Positions 50,665-59,375 of a stretch of 64,000 nt of DNA are shown here, one piece after another. Numbering within the stretch: the stretch's first letter is position 1; each line of letters opens with the position of its first letter. The DNA lies in assembly GCF_006228125.1 (NCBI RefSeq), contig NZ_VDFY01000188.1, positions 19,998 to 83,997 of the forward strand, written 5' to 3'. This DNA is from Micromonospora orduensis (GTDB lineage: Bacteria; Actinomycetota; Actinomycetes; Mycobacteriales; Micromonosporaceae). The notes under the pieces are model-generated. The model ran no database searches. It was not told the DNA's origin and saw only the letters and a program-made list of their open reading frames with translations. The translations under genes were made by a program, and so were the position numbers.

Positions 50665-52725
50665 TCAGGCGGGCAGGCTCGCCGCCCCGCGCGGCAGGAA
50701 CCGCTGACCGGTGACCCGCTCGGACGTGCCGGTCCGGTCCAGGTACGGCGTGACGCCGCCCAGGTGGAACGGCCAGCCCGCGCCGAGGATCATGCACAGG
50801 TCGATGTCCTGCGCCTCGGCGACCACGCCCTCGTCCAGCATCAGCCGGATCTCCTGCGCGAGCGCGTCGAGCGCGTTCTGGCGGACCTGCTCCTCGGTGA
50901 GCGGCTGGTCGCCGACCACGAGCAGCTTCGCGACCTCGTCGTTGACCTGGTCGTCGACCACGATCGGCTGGCCCGAGTCGGCGATCCGCTTGAGGTTCTC
51001 GCTGACGCCGAACCGGTCCGGGAACGCCGCGTGCAGGGTGCCGCCCACGTGGTACGCCACGGCCGGCCCGACCAGCTGGAGCAGGGCGAGCGGGCGCATC
51101 GGCAGGCCCAGCGGGTCCAGTGCGCTGTTCGCCACGTCCAGCGGGGTGCCGGCGTCGACGGCGGCGAAGACGGTGCCGAGGAAGCGGGTGAGCAGCCGGT
51201 TCACCACGAACGCCGGGGCGTCCTTGACCAGCACGCTCGACTTCTTCAGCTGCTTGCCCACCGCGAACGCGGTGGCCAGGGTGGCGTCGTCGGTCCGCTC
51301 GCCCCGGACGATCTCCAGCAGCGGCAGCACCGCCACCGGGTTGAAGAAGTGGAAGCCGACCACCCGCTCCGGGTGCTCCAGCTCCGCGGCCATCTCCGTG
51401 ATGGAGAGCGAGCTGGTGTTGGTGGCGAGCACCGCCTCCGGGGAGACGATCTTCTCCAGCTCGGCCCAGACCTGCTTCTTGACGCCCAGGTCCTCGAAGA
51501 CCGCCTCGATGACGAAGTCGGCGTCCGCGAAGGCGCTCTTGTCGACAGTGCCGCTGACCAGGCCGTACAGCTTGGCGGCGGTGTTCTTGTCCATCCGGCC
51601 CTTGGTGACGGCCTTCTCGATCTGGGTGTGCACGTAGCCGACGCCCTTGTCCACGCGGGACTGGTCGAGGTCGGTCATCACCACCGGCACCTGGAGGCGA
51701 CGGGCGAACAGCAGCGCCAGCTGGCTGGCCATCAGGCCGGCGCCGACGATGCCGACCTTGGTGATCGTGCGGGCCAGGCCCTTGTCCGGTGCGCCGGCCG
51801 GCCGCTTGGCCCGCCGCTGCACCAGGTCGAACGCGTACAGGCCGCTGCGCAGCTCCTCGGAGAAGACCAGGTCCGCGAGGGCCTCGTCCTCGGCGGCGGT
51901 GCCGGCGGCGAAGTCGCCGTCCTTCGCCGTCTCCAGCAGGTCCAGGGCCTTGTAGGCGGCCGGAACCGCGCCGTGCAGCCGCTGGTTCAGCGTCTCCCGG
52001 GCGAAGTAGAGCACGCCCGCCCACATGTCCTTGTCGACCTCGGGCCGGGTCACGGTGACCTGGCCGCGCACCACACCCGCGGCCCATTCGAGGGACCGCT
52101 CCAGGAAGTCGGCCGGCTCCAGCAGCACGTCCGCGATGCCCAGCTCGGCAGCCTGCTTCGGCTTGAGCATCTTGTTCTGCATCAGCGGGTTCTGGATGAT
52201 CACCTGGGTGGCGGCGGGAATGCCGATCAGGTTCGGCAGCAGCTGGGTGCCGCCCCAGCCGGGCACCAGACCGAGGGAGACCTCGGGCAGCGCGAGGGCC
52301 GCCGCCCCACCGGAGAGCGTCCGGTAGTGGCAGTGCAGCGCCAGCTCCAGGCCGCCGCCCATGGCCGCGCCGTTGACGAACGCGAACGTGGGCACGGTGC
52401 TGTCCTTGAGCCGGGCGAACACCCGGTGGCCGAGCCGGCCGATCTCCAGCGCCTGCGCGCGGTCGGCGAGCTGCGGCAGCCCGACGATGTCCGCGCCCAC
52501 GCAGAAGATGTACGGCTTGCCGGTGACCGCGATGAACGCCGGGTCGGCGGCGAGCGCCGCGGTGATCGCCTCGTCCAGGCTGGTCAGACCGGCCGGGCCG
52601 AAGGTGTTCGGCTTGGTGTGGTCGAAGCCGTTGTCAAGCGTGATCAGGGCGGCGGGACGGTCCAGCCCCGGTACGTTCACCTGGCGCAGCAGCGCCTTGG
52701 TGACGACCTCGTTCGGTGCCTTCAC
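50665..52725 (-). CDS. fadB: Fatty-acid oxidation alpha subunit: enoyl-CoA hydratase / 3-hydroxyacyl-CoA dehydrogenase
   Basis: A 686-residue bifunctional beta-oxidation protein. The crotonase domain (residues about 15-200) has both catalytic glutamates in NGAAMGGGLELALHCHY and ALPEVSLGLVPGWGGTQL. The dehydrogenase part begins near residue 325 with the NAD loop VGIVGAGLMASQLALLFARR, then NTSSLSITEMA and GFHFFNPVAVLPLLEIV with the catalytic His. C-terminal helices dimerise. The GTG at 52725, with GGAGGG upstream, overlaps the fadA stop by 4 bp (GTGA). It works with FadA as a trifunctional-type complex that shortens acyl-CoA by two carbons. Confidence 0.94.
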   Translation of the reverse strand: MKAPNEVVTKALLRQVNVPGLDRPAALITLDNGFDHTKPNTFGPAGLTSLDEAITAALAADPAFIAVTGKPYIFCVGADIVGLPQLADRAQALEIGRLGHRVFARLKDSTVPTFAFVNGAAMGGGLELALHCHYRTLSGGAAALALPEVSLGLVPGWGGTQLLPNLIGIPAATQVIIQNPLMQNKMLKPKQAAELGIADVLLEPADFLERSLEWAAGVVRGQVTVTRPEVDKDMWAGVLYFARETLNQRLHGAVPAAYKALDLLETAKDGDFAAGTAAEDEALADLVFSEELRSGLYAFDLVQRRAKRPAGAPDKGLARTITKVGIVGAGLMASQLALLFARRLQVPVVMTDLDQSRVDKGVGYVHTQIEKAVTKGRMDKNTAAKLYGLVSGTVDKSAFADADFVIEAVFEDLGVKKQVWAELEKIVSPEAVLATNTSSLSITEMAAELEHPERVVGFHFFNPVAVLPLLEIVRGERTDDATLATAFAVGKQLKKSSVLVKDAPAFVVNRLLTRFLGTVFAAVDAGTPLDVANSALDPLGLPMRPLALLQLVGPAVAYHVGGTLHAAFPDRFGVSENLKRIADSGQPIVVDDQVNDEVAKLLVVGDQPLTEEQVRQNALDALAQEIRLMLDEGVVAEAQDIDLCMILGAGWPFHLGGVTPYLDRTGTSERVTGQRFLPRGAASLPA

Positions 52726-53915
52726 TTGTCGCCCTCCCAGTGCGGGTTCTCCCAGATCACGGTGCCGCCCATGCCGATGCCGATGCACATGGCGGTCACG
52801 CCGTAACGGACCTCGGGGTGCTCGGCGAACTGGCGGGCCAGCTGGGTCATCAGCCGTACGCCGGACGAGGCGAGGGGGTGGCCGATGGCGATGGCGCCGC
52901 CCCACGGGTTGACCCGCGGGTCGTCGTCGGCGATGCCGAAGTGGTCGAGGAAGGCGAGCACCTGCACGGCGAACGCCTCGTTCAGCTCGAACAGGCCGAT
53001 GTCGTCGATGGTGAGCCCGGCCAGGCGCAGGGCCTTCTCCGTCGACGGGATCGGCCCGACGCCCATCACCTCCGGCTCCACGCCGACGAACCCGAACGAC
53101 ACCAGCCGCATGGCGATCGGCAGACCCAGCTCGCGGGCCGTGGCCTCGTCGGCGAGCAGGCTCGCCGTCGCGCCGTCGTTCAGGCCGGCCGCGTTGCCCG
53201 CGGTGACCTTGCCGTGCGGGCGGAACGGGGTCTTGAGGGTGGCGAGCTTCTCCATCGAGGTGTCCCGGGGGGCCTCGTCCACAGTGGCCAGACCCCAGCC
53301 GCCCTCGGCGTCGCGGATCGACATCGGGACCAGGTCGTCCTGGAGCTTGCCGTTGGCGTACGCCTTCGCGGTCTTCTGCTGCGAGGCGAGCGCGAACGCG
53401 TCGGTGCGCTCCTTGGTGATGTGCGGGACCAGGTCGTGCAGGTTCTCCGCGGTGGCGCCCATGACCAGCGCGGACGGGTCGACCAGTTTCTCCGCGACGA
53501 TGCGCGGGTTGGGGTCGACGCCCTCACCCATCGGGTGACGGCCCATGTGCTCGACACCGCCGGCGATGGCGACGTCGTACGCGCCCATGGCGATGCCGCT
53601 GGCCACGGTGGTCACGGCGGTCATCGCGCCGGCGCACATCCGGTCGATGGCGAAGCCGGGAACGGTCTTGGGCAGCCCGGAGAGCAGCGCTGCGGTGCGG
53701 CCGATGGTGAGGCCCTGGTCACCGATCTGGGTGGTGGCCGCGACGGCGACCTCCTCGACCCGCTCCGGCGGCAGCTGCGGGTTGCGACGCAGCAGCTCAC
53801 GGATGCAGCGGATCACCAGGTCGTCGGCGCGGGTGTTGGCGTACATGCCACCCGCCTTGCCGAACGGGGTACGGACGCCGTCGACGAAGACGACATCCCG
53901 AACTTCACGGGGCAC
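52722..53915 (-). CDS. fadA: Acetyl-CoA C-acyltransferase (thiolase)
   Basis: A 397-residue thiolase. Active-site residues: Cys in DRMCAGAMTAV near residue 91, the His in NPWGGAIAIGHPLASSG near residue 350, and the second Cys in VTAMCIGIGMGG near residue 381. It cleaves 3-ketoacyl-CoA to acetyl-CoA and a shorter acyl-CoA. The GTG at 53915 has AGGAGG 6-11 nt ahead. The order fadA-fadB with a GTGA overlap gives coupled synthesis of the two subunits of the complex. Confidence 0.95.
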   Translation of the reverse strand: MPREVRDVVFVDGVRTPFGKAGGMYANTRADDLVIRCIRELLRRNPQLPPERVEEVAVAATTQIGDQGLTIGRTAALLSGLPKTVPGFAIDRMCAGAMTAVTTVASGIAMGAYDVAIAGGVEHMGRHPMGEGVDPNPRIVAEKLVDPSALVMGATAENLHDLVPHITKERTDAFALASQQKTAKAYANGKLQDDLVPMSIRDAEGGWGLATVDEAPRDTSMEKLATLKTPFRPHGKVTAGNAAGLNDGATASLLADEATARELGLPIAMRLVSFGFVGVEPEVMGVGPIPSTEKALRLAGLTIDDIGLFELNEAFAVQVLAFLDHFGIADDDPRVNPWGGAIAIGHPLASSGVRLMTQLARQFAEHPEVRYGVTAMCIGIGMGGTVIWENPHWEGDK

Positions 53916-54014
53916 TAGAGCCTCCTAATCGACCACGGCAGGTTCCCCCGAATGCTACTCGCCAGTAACCAACCCCGTCCCGACCCCCCCGCTGTGGCCC
54001 ACCCCACAGTGGCG

Positions 54015-55349
54015 TCAGGGGACGGTCGGCGGCTGCGTCGGGGAGAGGGCCTCGGTCAGGTCGGTGGCGAGCAGAGCGATCTGCCACTCGCGGGCATTGA
54101 AACCGCGCAGGGTCTCCGCCACCGCATCCTCGGTGAGCTCCTCCGGCGGGGTCCACGCCAGCCGGCGCACCGAGTCCGGGGTGATCAGATTTTCCGGAGG
54201 CAGGTTGTGCCGCGTGGCGATGCGGACCACCACCTCGCGGCAGCGGGCGAGCCGACCGGCAGCCACCGGATCCCGCTCGGCCCACCGGTGCGGCGGAGGT
54301 GGACCCTCGACCGCCGGGGTGACCGGCAGCGCGTCGTCCGGCAGTTGCCGCGCGTCGTCGAGCGCGGCCAACCAGGTACGTGCCAGCCGGCGCACCGACC
54401 GCCCGCCGAAGCCGGGCAGCGTCAGCAGCGTCTTCTCGTCCTTCGGGTCCAGCTCGGCGGCGGCGATGATCGCCGAGTCGGGCAGCACCCGACCGGGCGC
54501 CGAGTCCCGCCGGGCCGCGATCTGGTCCCGGGCGTACCACATCGAGCGCACCCGGGCCTGCGCCCGCGCCCCGCGTACGCGGTGGATGCCCGAGGTGCGC
54601 CGCCACGGCTCCGCGCGGACCCGGGGCGGACGGGCGCCGGTGCGGACCAGCGCCGCGAACTCCTCAGCGGCCCACGCCGACTTGCCCTGCCGGGCCAACT
54701 CGGCGGCCAGCGCGTCGCGCAGGTCGGTGAGCAGCTCCACGTCGAGCGCCGCGTACGTCAACCACGACTCCGGCAGCGGCCGGCTCGACCAGTCGGCCGC
54801 CGAATGGTGCTTCTCCAGGGTGAAACCGAGCAACTGCTCGGTCAGCGCGGCCAGGCCGACCCGCTCGAATCCAGCCAGCCGAGCGGCCAGTTCCGTGTCG
54901 AACAGACGGCGCGGACGCAACCCCACCTCGGCGAGGCAGGGCAGATCCTGGCTCGCCGCGTGCAACACCCACTCGGCTTCGCCGATCGCCGCGTCCAGCG
55001 TGCTGAGGTCGGGCAGCGGCAGCGGGTCGATCAGCGCCGTGCCCGAGCCGGCCCGGCGGAGCTGGACCAGGTACGCGCGCTGGCTGTAGCGATACCCCGA
55101 TGCTCGTTCGGCGTCCAGGGCGACCGGGCCGGTGCCGGCCGCGAAACGGGCCACGACCTCGGCAAGCTCGGCCGGCGCGGCCACCGGATCGGGGGTGCCG
55201 TCACGCGGGGCGATCAGCGGAACGGGCCCACCGTTGGTCGGGTCGGTTCCCTCGCCCGCCGGCTGCGGCTGGGCCGACGGCGGGTCCTGGGGGACGTTTC
55301 CCGGAAGGTCTTCGGCGGGCCGACGGCGCAGGGGTGGTTCGTCGGTCAC
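54015..55349 (-). CDS. rnd: Ribonuclease D
   Basis: A 444-residue 3'-5' exoribonuclease. A Pro/Asp-rich tail of about 65 residues precedes the DEDDy exonuclease domain: ALDAERASGYRYS (Asp and Glu), VLHAASQDLPCLAEVG with Asp, and LTYAALDVELLTDLR with the Tyr and Asp. An HRDC domain follows near residue 240 (ARSMWYARDQIAARRDSAPG is the linker to LLTLPGFGGRSVRRLARTWL). It trims tRNA and other structured RNA 3' ends. From memory, RNase D lies next to dxs in mycobacteria; here an accessory island separates them. The GTG at 55349 starts the protein. Confidence 0.93.
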   Translation of the reverse strand: MTDEPPLRRRPAEDLPGNVPQDPPSAQPQPAGEGTDPTNGGPVPLIAPRDGTPDPVAAPAELAEVVARFAAGTGPVALDAERASGYRYSQRAYLVQLRRAGSGTALIDPLPLPDLSTLDAAIGEAEWVLHAASQDLPCLAEVGLRPRRLFDTELAARLAGFERVGLAALTEQLLGFTLEKHHSAADWSSRPLPESWLTYAALDVELLTDLRDALAAELARQGKSAWAAEEFAALVRTGARPPRVRAEPWRRTSGIHRVRGARAQARVRSMWYARDQIAARRDSAPGRVLPDSAIIAAAELDPKDEKTLLTLPGFGGRSVRRLARTWLAALDDARQLPDDALPVTPAVEGPPPPHRWAERDPVAAGRLARCREVVVRIATRHNLPPENLITPDSVRRLAWTPPEELTEDAVAETLRGFNAREWQIALLATDLTEALSPTQPPTVP

Positions 55350-55559
55350 CTGTCAACCCTAGTGCGCGCGATGATCCGGCGGGTGCAGCCGGTCCGGCGT
55401 GTGTTGGTCAGGTGTCCACCCGGTGTCCTTTCGGATGCCGGACATCGGGGGAGACAAAGCCCGTTCGCGCAGGTACGTTCCATCGGGCCGCTGAGCCGTG
55501 GAACGCGTGACACGCGGGTCGATGGCGGCACGGGGAGACCACGGAAAGGCAAGACGATC

Positions 55560-56615
55560 ATGACGGCTGGCTTCGGTTCGGGGGACGGACGACCGGCGGG
55601 CGCCGACCCGGACGGCGTGGGCGTGCCGACTCCCCGTACCGGCTGGGCCGCCCCACCCGCCGCAGGCCAGTGGGGCAACCCGCCGGCGCCGCCGAGTGGT
55701 GGTGCGTACCCGCAGCCCAGCGCCCCACCGTTCGCCACCCCGAGCTACCCCGCGCAGCCCGGCCATCCCGCGCAGCCCGGTTACCCGGCGCAGCCCGGTT
55801 GGCCGGGCGCCGCACCGCCGCCGGCTCCCGGGAAGAAGCGTCGCCGCTGGCCGGCCCTGCTCGCCACGTTGCTCGTCGTCGCGCTGGCGGCGGTGGTCGG
55901 GGTGCAGGCGTACCAGCTCGACCACCTCGGCGACCGGCTCGCCGACACCGACCGACGGCTGGCCCAGGCCCAGGACGGCGACGGCACCCGCCTCGACGGC
56001 CTGGAGAAGCGCGCCGAGGCGCTGGAGAAGCAGGCCGGCGCCGCGTTCAACCCGGAGGCGGTGGCCAGCGCCGTGCTGCCCAGCGTGTTCCGGGTCCGGG
56101 CCGGCCAGTTCACCGGCACCGCGTTCGCGGTCGGCAAGCCGGCCGCCGGGGGCGGCACGAACCTGTTCACCAACTTCCACGTGGTCGAGGCGGTCTGGAA
56201 CGGCGGCGGCCGCCAGGTCTTCCTGGAACGCACCGACCAGCGTTTCCCGGCGACCATCGTCAAGGTCGACAAGACCAACGACGTGGCACACCTGCGCACC
56301 ACCGGCAAGTTCACAGGCCTCGTCACCGCCCCCGCCGCCGTGAAGTCCGGCCAGCAGATCGTCGTCGTCGGCGCTCCGCTCGGCCTGGAGGACAGCGTCA
56401 CCACAGGCGTGGTGAGCGCCCTGCGCTCCGCGTCGGGAAGCTCCGGGCCGGCCATCCAGTTCGACGCCCCGATCAACCCGGGCAACTCCGGCGGGCCGGT
56501 GATCAACGGCAGCAAGCAGGTGGTCGGCATCGCCACCGCCAAGGCCCGCGACGCCGAGGGCATCGGGCTCGCCGTACCCATCAAGGTCGCCTGCGACGGC
56601 TTCAAGATCTGCTGA
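55560..56615 (+). CDS. Membrane-anchored trypsin-like serine protease
   Basis: A 351-residue protein. Residues 1-92 are Pro/Ala/Gly-rich with PAQPG repeats, followed by basic GKKRRRW, a transmembrane helix at about 98-117, and a coiled-coil region of about 45 residues (LGDRLADTDRRLAQAQDG). The protease domain, from about 165, has the triad His in NLFTNFHVVEAV, Asp in KTNDVAHLRTT and Ser in NPGNSGGPVING, the HtrA/trypsin order. No PDZ domain follows. It should cleave surface proteins outside the membrane. The ATG at 55560 has a weak GGAAAGG upstream. It is divergent from RNase D. Confidence 0.9.
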   Translation: MTAGFGSGDGRPAGADPDGVGVPTPRTGWAAPPAAGQWGNPPAPPSGGAYPQPSAPPFATPSYPAQPGHPAQPGYPAQPGWPGAAPPPAPGKKRRRWPALLATLLVVALAAVVGVQAYQLDHLGDRLADTDRRLAQAQDGDGTRLDGLEKRAEALEKQAGAAFNPEAVASAVLPSVFRVRAGQFTGTAFAVGKPAAGGGTNLFTNFHVVEAVWNGGGRQVFLERTDQRFPATIVKVDKTNDVAHLRTTGKFTGLVTAPAAVKSGQQIVVVGAPLGLEDSVTTGVVSALRSASGSSGPAIQFDAPINPGNSGGPVINGSKQVVGIATAKARDAEGIGLAVPIKVACDGFKIC

Positions 56616-56772
56616 TCCACGGCCCGGCGGCGTCGCCGGCCCCGCTGCACCGCCCACGGCCGGCACCGGCCGCTCCTGATCCCGGCCCGGTCCCCGGACC
56701 CGGGCCGATCCCGCCGCTGTACCCGGTCCGCCGCGCCCACCGCGTGCGGCCCGCTCACCTGGAGGAACAGAC

Positions 56773-57543
56773 ATGTCCCAGCCACCGACCGGGCCGGACG
56801 GGCTTCCGCCGGCCACCCCGACGCCGCCCAGCGGCGACCCGACCGTCCAGTACCCGGCCGGCGGCGAGCCGACGGTCCGCTACCCGGCCGGCCAGCCGGT
56901 GCCCCCGCAGTACACGCCGGGCCAGCCCGCGCCGCAGTACCCGACGCCGCAGTACGGCGCCCCGCAGCCCACGTCGGCCCAGCACGGCGCCCCGCAGGCC
57001 GCGCCCGGCTACCCGGCCAGCGCCCCGCCGTACGCCGGGCAGGTCTCCGGACCGCCGGTCTCCGGTCCGGCGTACGGGCAGCCGATGTCGGCCCCGCCCG
57101 GGATCTCGCCGTACGGGCCGCCGCCGGCCGGTCGCAGCCGCACGGTGCTGGTGCTGGCCGTGGTGGCCGCGCTCCTCTTCGTCGTCAGCGGGGTGATGAC
57201 CGGGCTGTTCGTGACCAAGAACAGCGAGCTGAACCGGACCGAGAAGCGCCTCACCGGTCAGGTCAGCCAGCGTGACGGCACCATCGCGGCCAACACCACC
57301 GAGATCAGCAAGCTGAAGACCGACCTCCAGACCATGCAGGACAAGCTCGACAACACCGAGCAGGACCTGACCGGCACCCGCAACGACCGCGACGAGCAGG
57401 CCCGGCAGAAGAAGGTCATCGCGAGCTGCCTGGACAAGCTGACCACCGCGCTCGGCGCGGCGGCGGCCGGCAACAAGGGCGCGTACGACGCCGCCATGAA
57501 GGGTCTCGACAAGGTCTGCGACGAGGCCGAGAACTACCTCTGA
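56773..57543 (+). CDS. Proline-rich single-pass coiled-coil membrane protein, unknown function
   Basis: A 256-residue protein. Residues 1-115 are Pro/Gln/Tyr/Gly-rich (QYTPGQPAPQYPTPQYGAP), then a transmembrane helix at about 120-142 (TVLVLAVVAALLFVVSGVMT). A coiled coil at about 147-205 (ELNRTEKRLTGQ, KTDLQTMQDKLDNTEQDL) precedes a helical C terminus with two cysteines (ASCLDKL and KVCDEAENY). GGAGG precedes the ATG at 56773. It shares its layout with the upstream protease, which suggests a joint surface role, but no enzyme motif is seen. Confidence 0.8.
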   Translation: MSQPPTGPDGLPPATPTPPSGDPTVQYPAGGEPTVRYPAGQPVPPQYTPGQPAPQYPTPQYGAPQPTSAQHGAPQAAPGYPASAPPYAGQVSGPPVSGPAYGQPMSAPPGISPYGPPPAGRSRTVLVLAVVAALLFVVSGVMTGLFVTKNSELNRTEKRLTGQVSQRDGTIAANTTEISKLKTDLQTMQDKLDNTEQDLTGTRNDRDEQARQKKVIASCLDKLTTALGAAAAGNKGAYDAAMKGLDKVCDEAENYL

Positions 57544-57571
57544 CAGTCGCGCCGCCCGCCGCCGCCGGTGT

Positions 57572-58144
57572 TCAGGAGGTGGTGGCGGGGCGGCGGTCAG
57601 ACAGGGCGGTCACCCCGGGTGGGGGCAGGCCGGCCGTCGAGGCGAGCAGCGCGCACCAGCCGAGCAGGTGGGGGGCCAGGTCGTCGTCGACAGGCGTCCA
57701 CGACGCGCGGATCTCGATGTCACCTGCGGTCGGCGGGCCGGCCAGGTCACCGAACCGGGTCGACATGGTCTGGGTGACAGTCCCGCCGATCGCCCGGTGG
57801 GCGGCGTCGTGGGCGTCCAGCGCGTCGGTGAGCCACGTCCAGCCGACCCCGGGCAGCAGCGGGTCGGCGGCCAGGTCGACCTCCAGCTCGGCGGTCACGT
57901 AGGTGACCAGCCGCAGGGTGCCCTGCCACGCCTCGTGCCCGACCGGGTCGTGCAGCAGGATCAACCGCCCGGTGGCCACCTCGTCGCCGTCGCGCAGCAC
58001 GGCCGCGGAGAGCGCGAACGCGTACGGGGCGAGGCGCTGGGGGGCTCCGACCTCCTCAAGGGTGATCTCCGGCCGGGGCGCCGCGGACCGCAGCCCGGCG
58101 ACCGCGCGGGCGAAGGTCTCCGGGAGCGCGATCGGGGGGGCCAT
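57572..58144 (-). CDS. DUF3000 protein
   Basis: A 190-residue soluble protein matching DUF3000 along its length: PETFARAVAGLRSAAPRPEI at the N terminus, APQRLAPYAFALSA, and VGWTWLTDALDAHDAAHRAI near residue 105. No catalytic motif is evident and the function is unknown. It is divergent from hemE with 127 bp between starts. In mycobacteria the homologue (Rv2680, from memory) lies between RNase D and hemE, which matches this order. Confidence 0.87.
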   Translation of the reverse strand: MAPPIALPETFARAVAGLRSAAPRPEITLEEVGAPQRLAPYAFALSAAVLRDGDEVATGRLILLHDPVGHEAWQGTLRLVTYVTAELEVDLAADPLLPGVGWTWLTDALDAHDAAHRAIGGTVTQTMSTRFGDLAGPPTAGDIEIRASWTPVDDDLAPHLLGWCALLASTAGLPPPGVTALSDRRPATTS

Positions 58145-58206
58145 GTCGGCAGCCTATGCCGCCGTCGGTCACCCGCTTCGACGGCGCGCCGACGCCCGGA
58201 GCCGTT

Positions 58207-58224
58207 AGGGAAGGTGTCTTTCCT
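58207..58224. promoter_or_regulatory. Imperfect dyad AGGGAAG-N4-CTTTCCT upstream of hemE
   Basis: AGGGAAG (58207-58213) and CTTTCCT (58218-58224) are inverted copies with one mismatch and a 4-bp spacer, lying 48 bp before hemE and 63 bp before the DUF3000 start. It could be a repressor operator. It is not a good match to the IdeR iron box. Confidence 0.4.
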
Positions 58225-58271
58225 TTCACCCCCGGCGGGCTGGGGGTGGGGCGCGTGGCACGATTGCGGCG

Positions 58272-59369
58272 ATGACCACGCAAGCCACGGGCACTGCCGC
58301 CCGAGACGGAGACCCACGCCCCGGCGGACCAGCCGACTCGCCCTTCATCCGGGCCTGTCGTCGCCGTCCCGGCCCGCACACGCCCGTCTGGTTCATGCGC
58401 CAGGCCGGCCGCTCCCTTCCGGAGTACCGGGAGATCCGGGCGAGCGTGCCGATGCTGGAGTCCTGCCGTCGTCCGGAGCTGGTCACCGAGATCACCCTCC
58501 AGCCGGTACGCCGCCACGGCGTGGACGCGGCCATCCTGTTCAGCGACATCGTGGTGCCGGTCGCCGCGGCCGGCATCGACCTGGACATCGTGCCGGGCAC
58601 CGGCCCCGTCGTCGCCGAGCCGATCCGCACCGCCGCCGACGTCGAGCGGATCCGCCCGATCACGCGCGACGACGTCCCGTACGTCGACGAGGCCGTCCGG
58701 CAGTTGGTGGTCGAGCTGGGCGACACCCCGCTGATCGGGTTCGCGGGCGCGCCGTTCACCCTGGCCAGCTACCTGGTCGAGGGCGGGCCGTCGCGGACCC
58801 ACGCGAAGACCAAGGCCCTGATGTACGGCGATCCGGAGCTGTGGCACGCGCTCTGCGGCCGGCTGGCCGAGGTGACGCTGGCGTTCCTGCGGGTGCAGAT
58901 CGAGGCCGGCGTGTCCGCCGTGCAGCTGTTCGACTCGTGGGCCGGCGCGCTTTCCGAGGCGGACTACCGCCGCTACGTGCTGCCACACTCGACGGCCGTG
59001 CTGAGCGGGCTGGCTGGCGCGGGGGTGCCGCGCATCCACTTCGGGGTGGGCACCGCCGAGCTGCTCGGCGCGATGGGTGAGGCCGGCGCGGACGTGGTCG
59101 GCGTCGACTGGCGTACCCCGCTGGACGTGGCCACCGGCCGGATCGGCGCGGACAAGGCGGTGCAGGGCAACCTGGATCCGTGTGTGCTGCTCGCGCCGTG
59201 GCCGGTGGTGGAGGCCGAGGTGCGCCGGATCCTGGAGCAGGGCCGGGCGGCGCCCGGGCACGTGTTCAACCTCGGTCACGGCGTGCTGCCGGAGACCGAC
59301 CCGGACGTGCTGACCCGGGTGGTCGCGCTGGTGCACGAGGTCTCCAGCCGCCGGGCCGACCGGGGCTGA
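58272..59369 (+). CDS. hemE: Uroporphyrinogen decarboxylase
   Basis: A 365-residue enzyme that makes coproporphyrinogen III. The N-terminal signature VWFMRQAGRSLPEYR (Arg for substrate carboxylates) and FAGAPFTLASYLVEGG are present, along with LFDSWAGALSEADY and NLGHGVLPETDPD. The 25 residues before the first signature are a low-complexity extension. The ATG at 58272 has CACGAT 7 nt upstream, possibly a leaderless start. It heads the hemE-hemY-hemQ run, 6 bp ahead of hemY. Confidence 0.95.
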   Translation: MTTQATGTAARDGDPRPGGPADSPFIRACRRRPGPHTPVWFMRQAGRSLPEYREIRASVPMLESCRRPELVTEITLQPVRRHGVDAAILFSDIVVPVAAAGIDLDIVPGTGPVVAEPIRTAADVERIRPITRDDVPYVDEAVRQLVVELGDTPLIGFAGAPFTLASYLVEGGPSRTHAKTKALMYGDPELWHALCGRLAEVTLAFLRVQIEAGVSAVQLFDSWAGALSEADYRRYVLPHSTAVLSGLAGAGVPRIHFGVGTAELLGAMGEAGADVVGVDWRTPLDVATGRIGADKAVQGNLDPCVLLAPWPVVEAEVRRILEQGRAAPGHVFNLGHGVLPETDPDVLTRVVALVHEVSSRRADRG

Positions 59370-59375
59370 GCAGCG

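Noticed and set aside
58205..58227. Possible IdeR iron box upstream of hemE
   Set aside because: Only about half of the positions agree with the 19-bp iron-box consensus; reported instead as an unassigned dyad.
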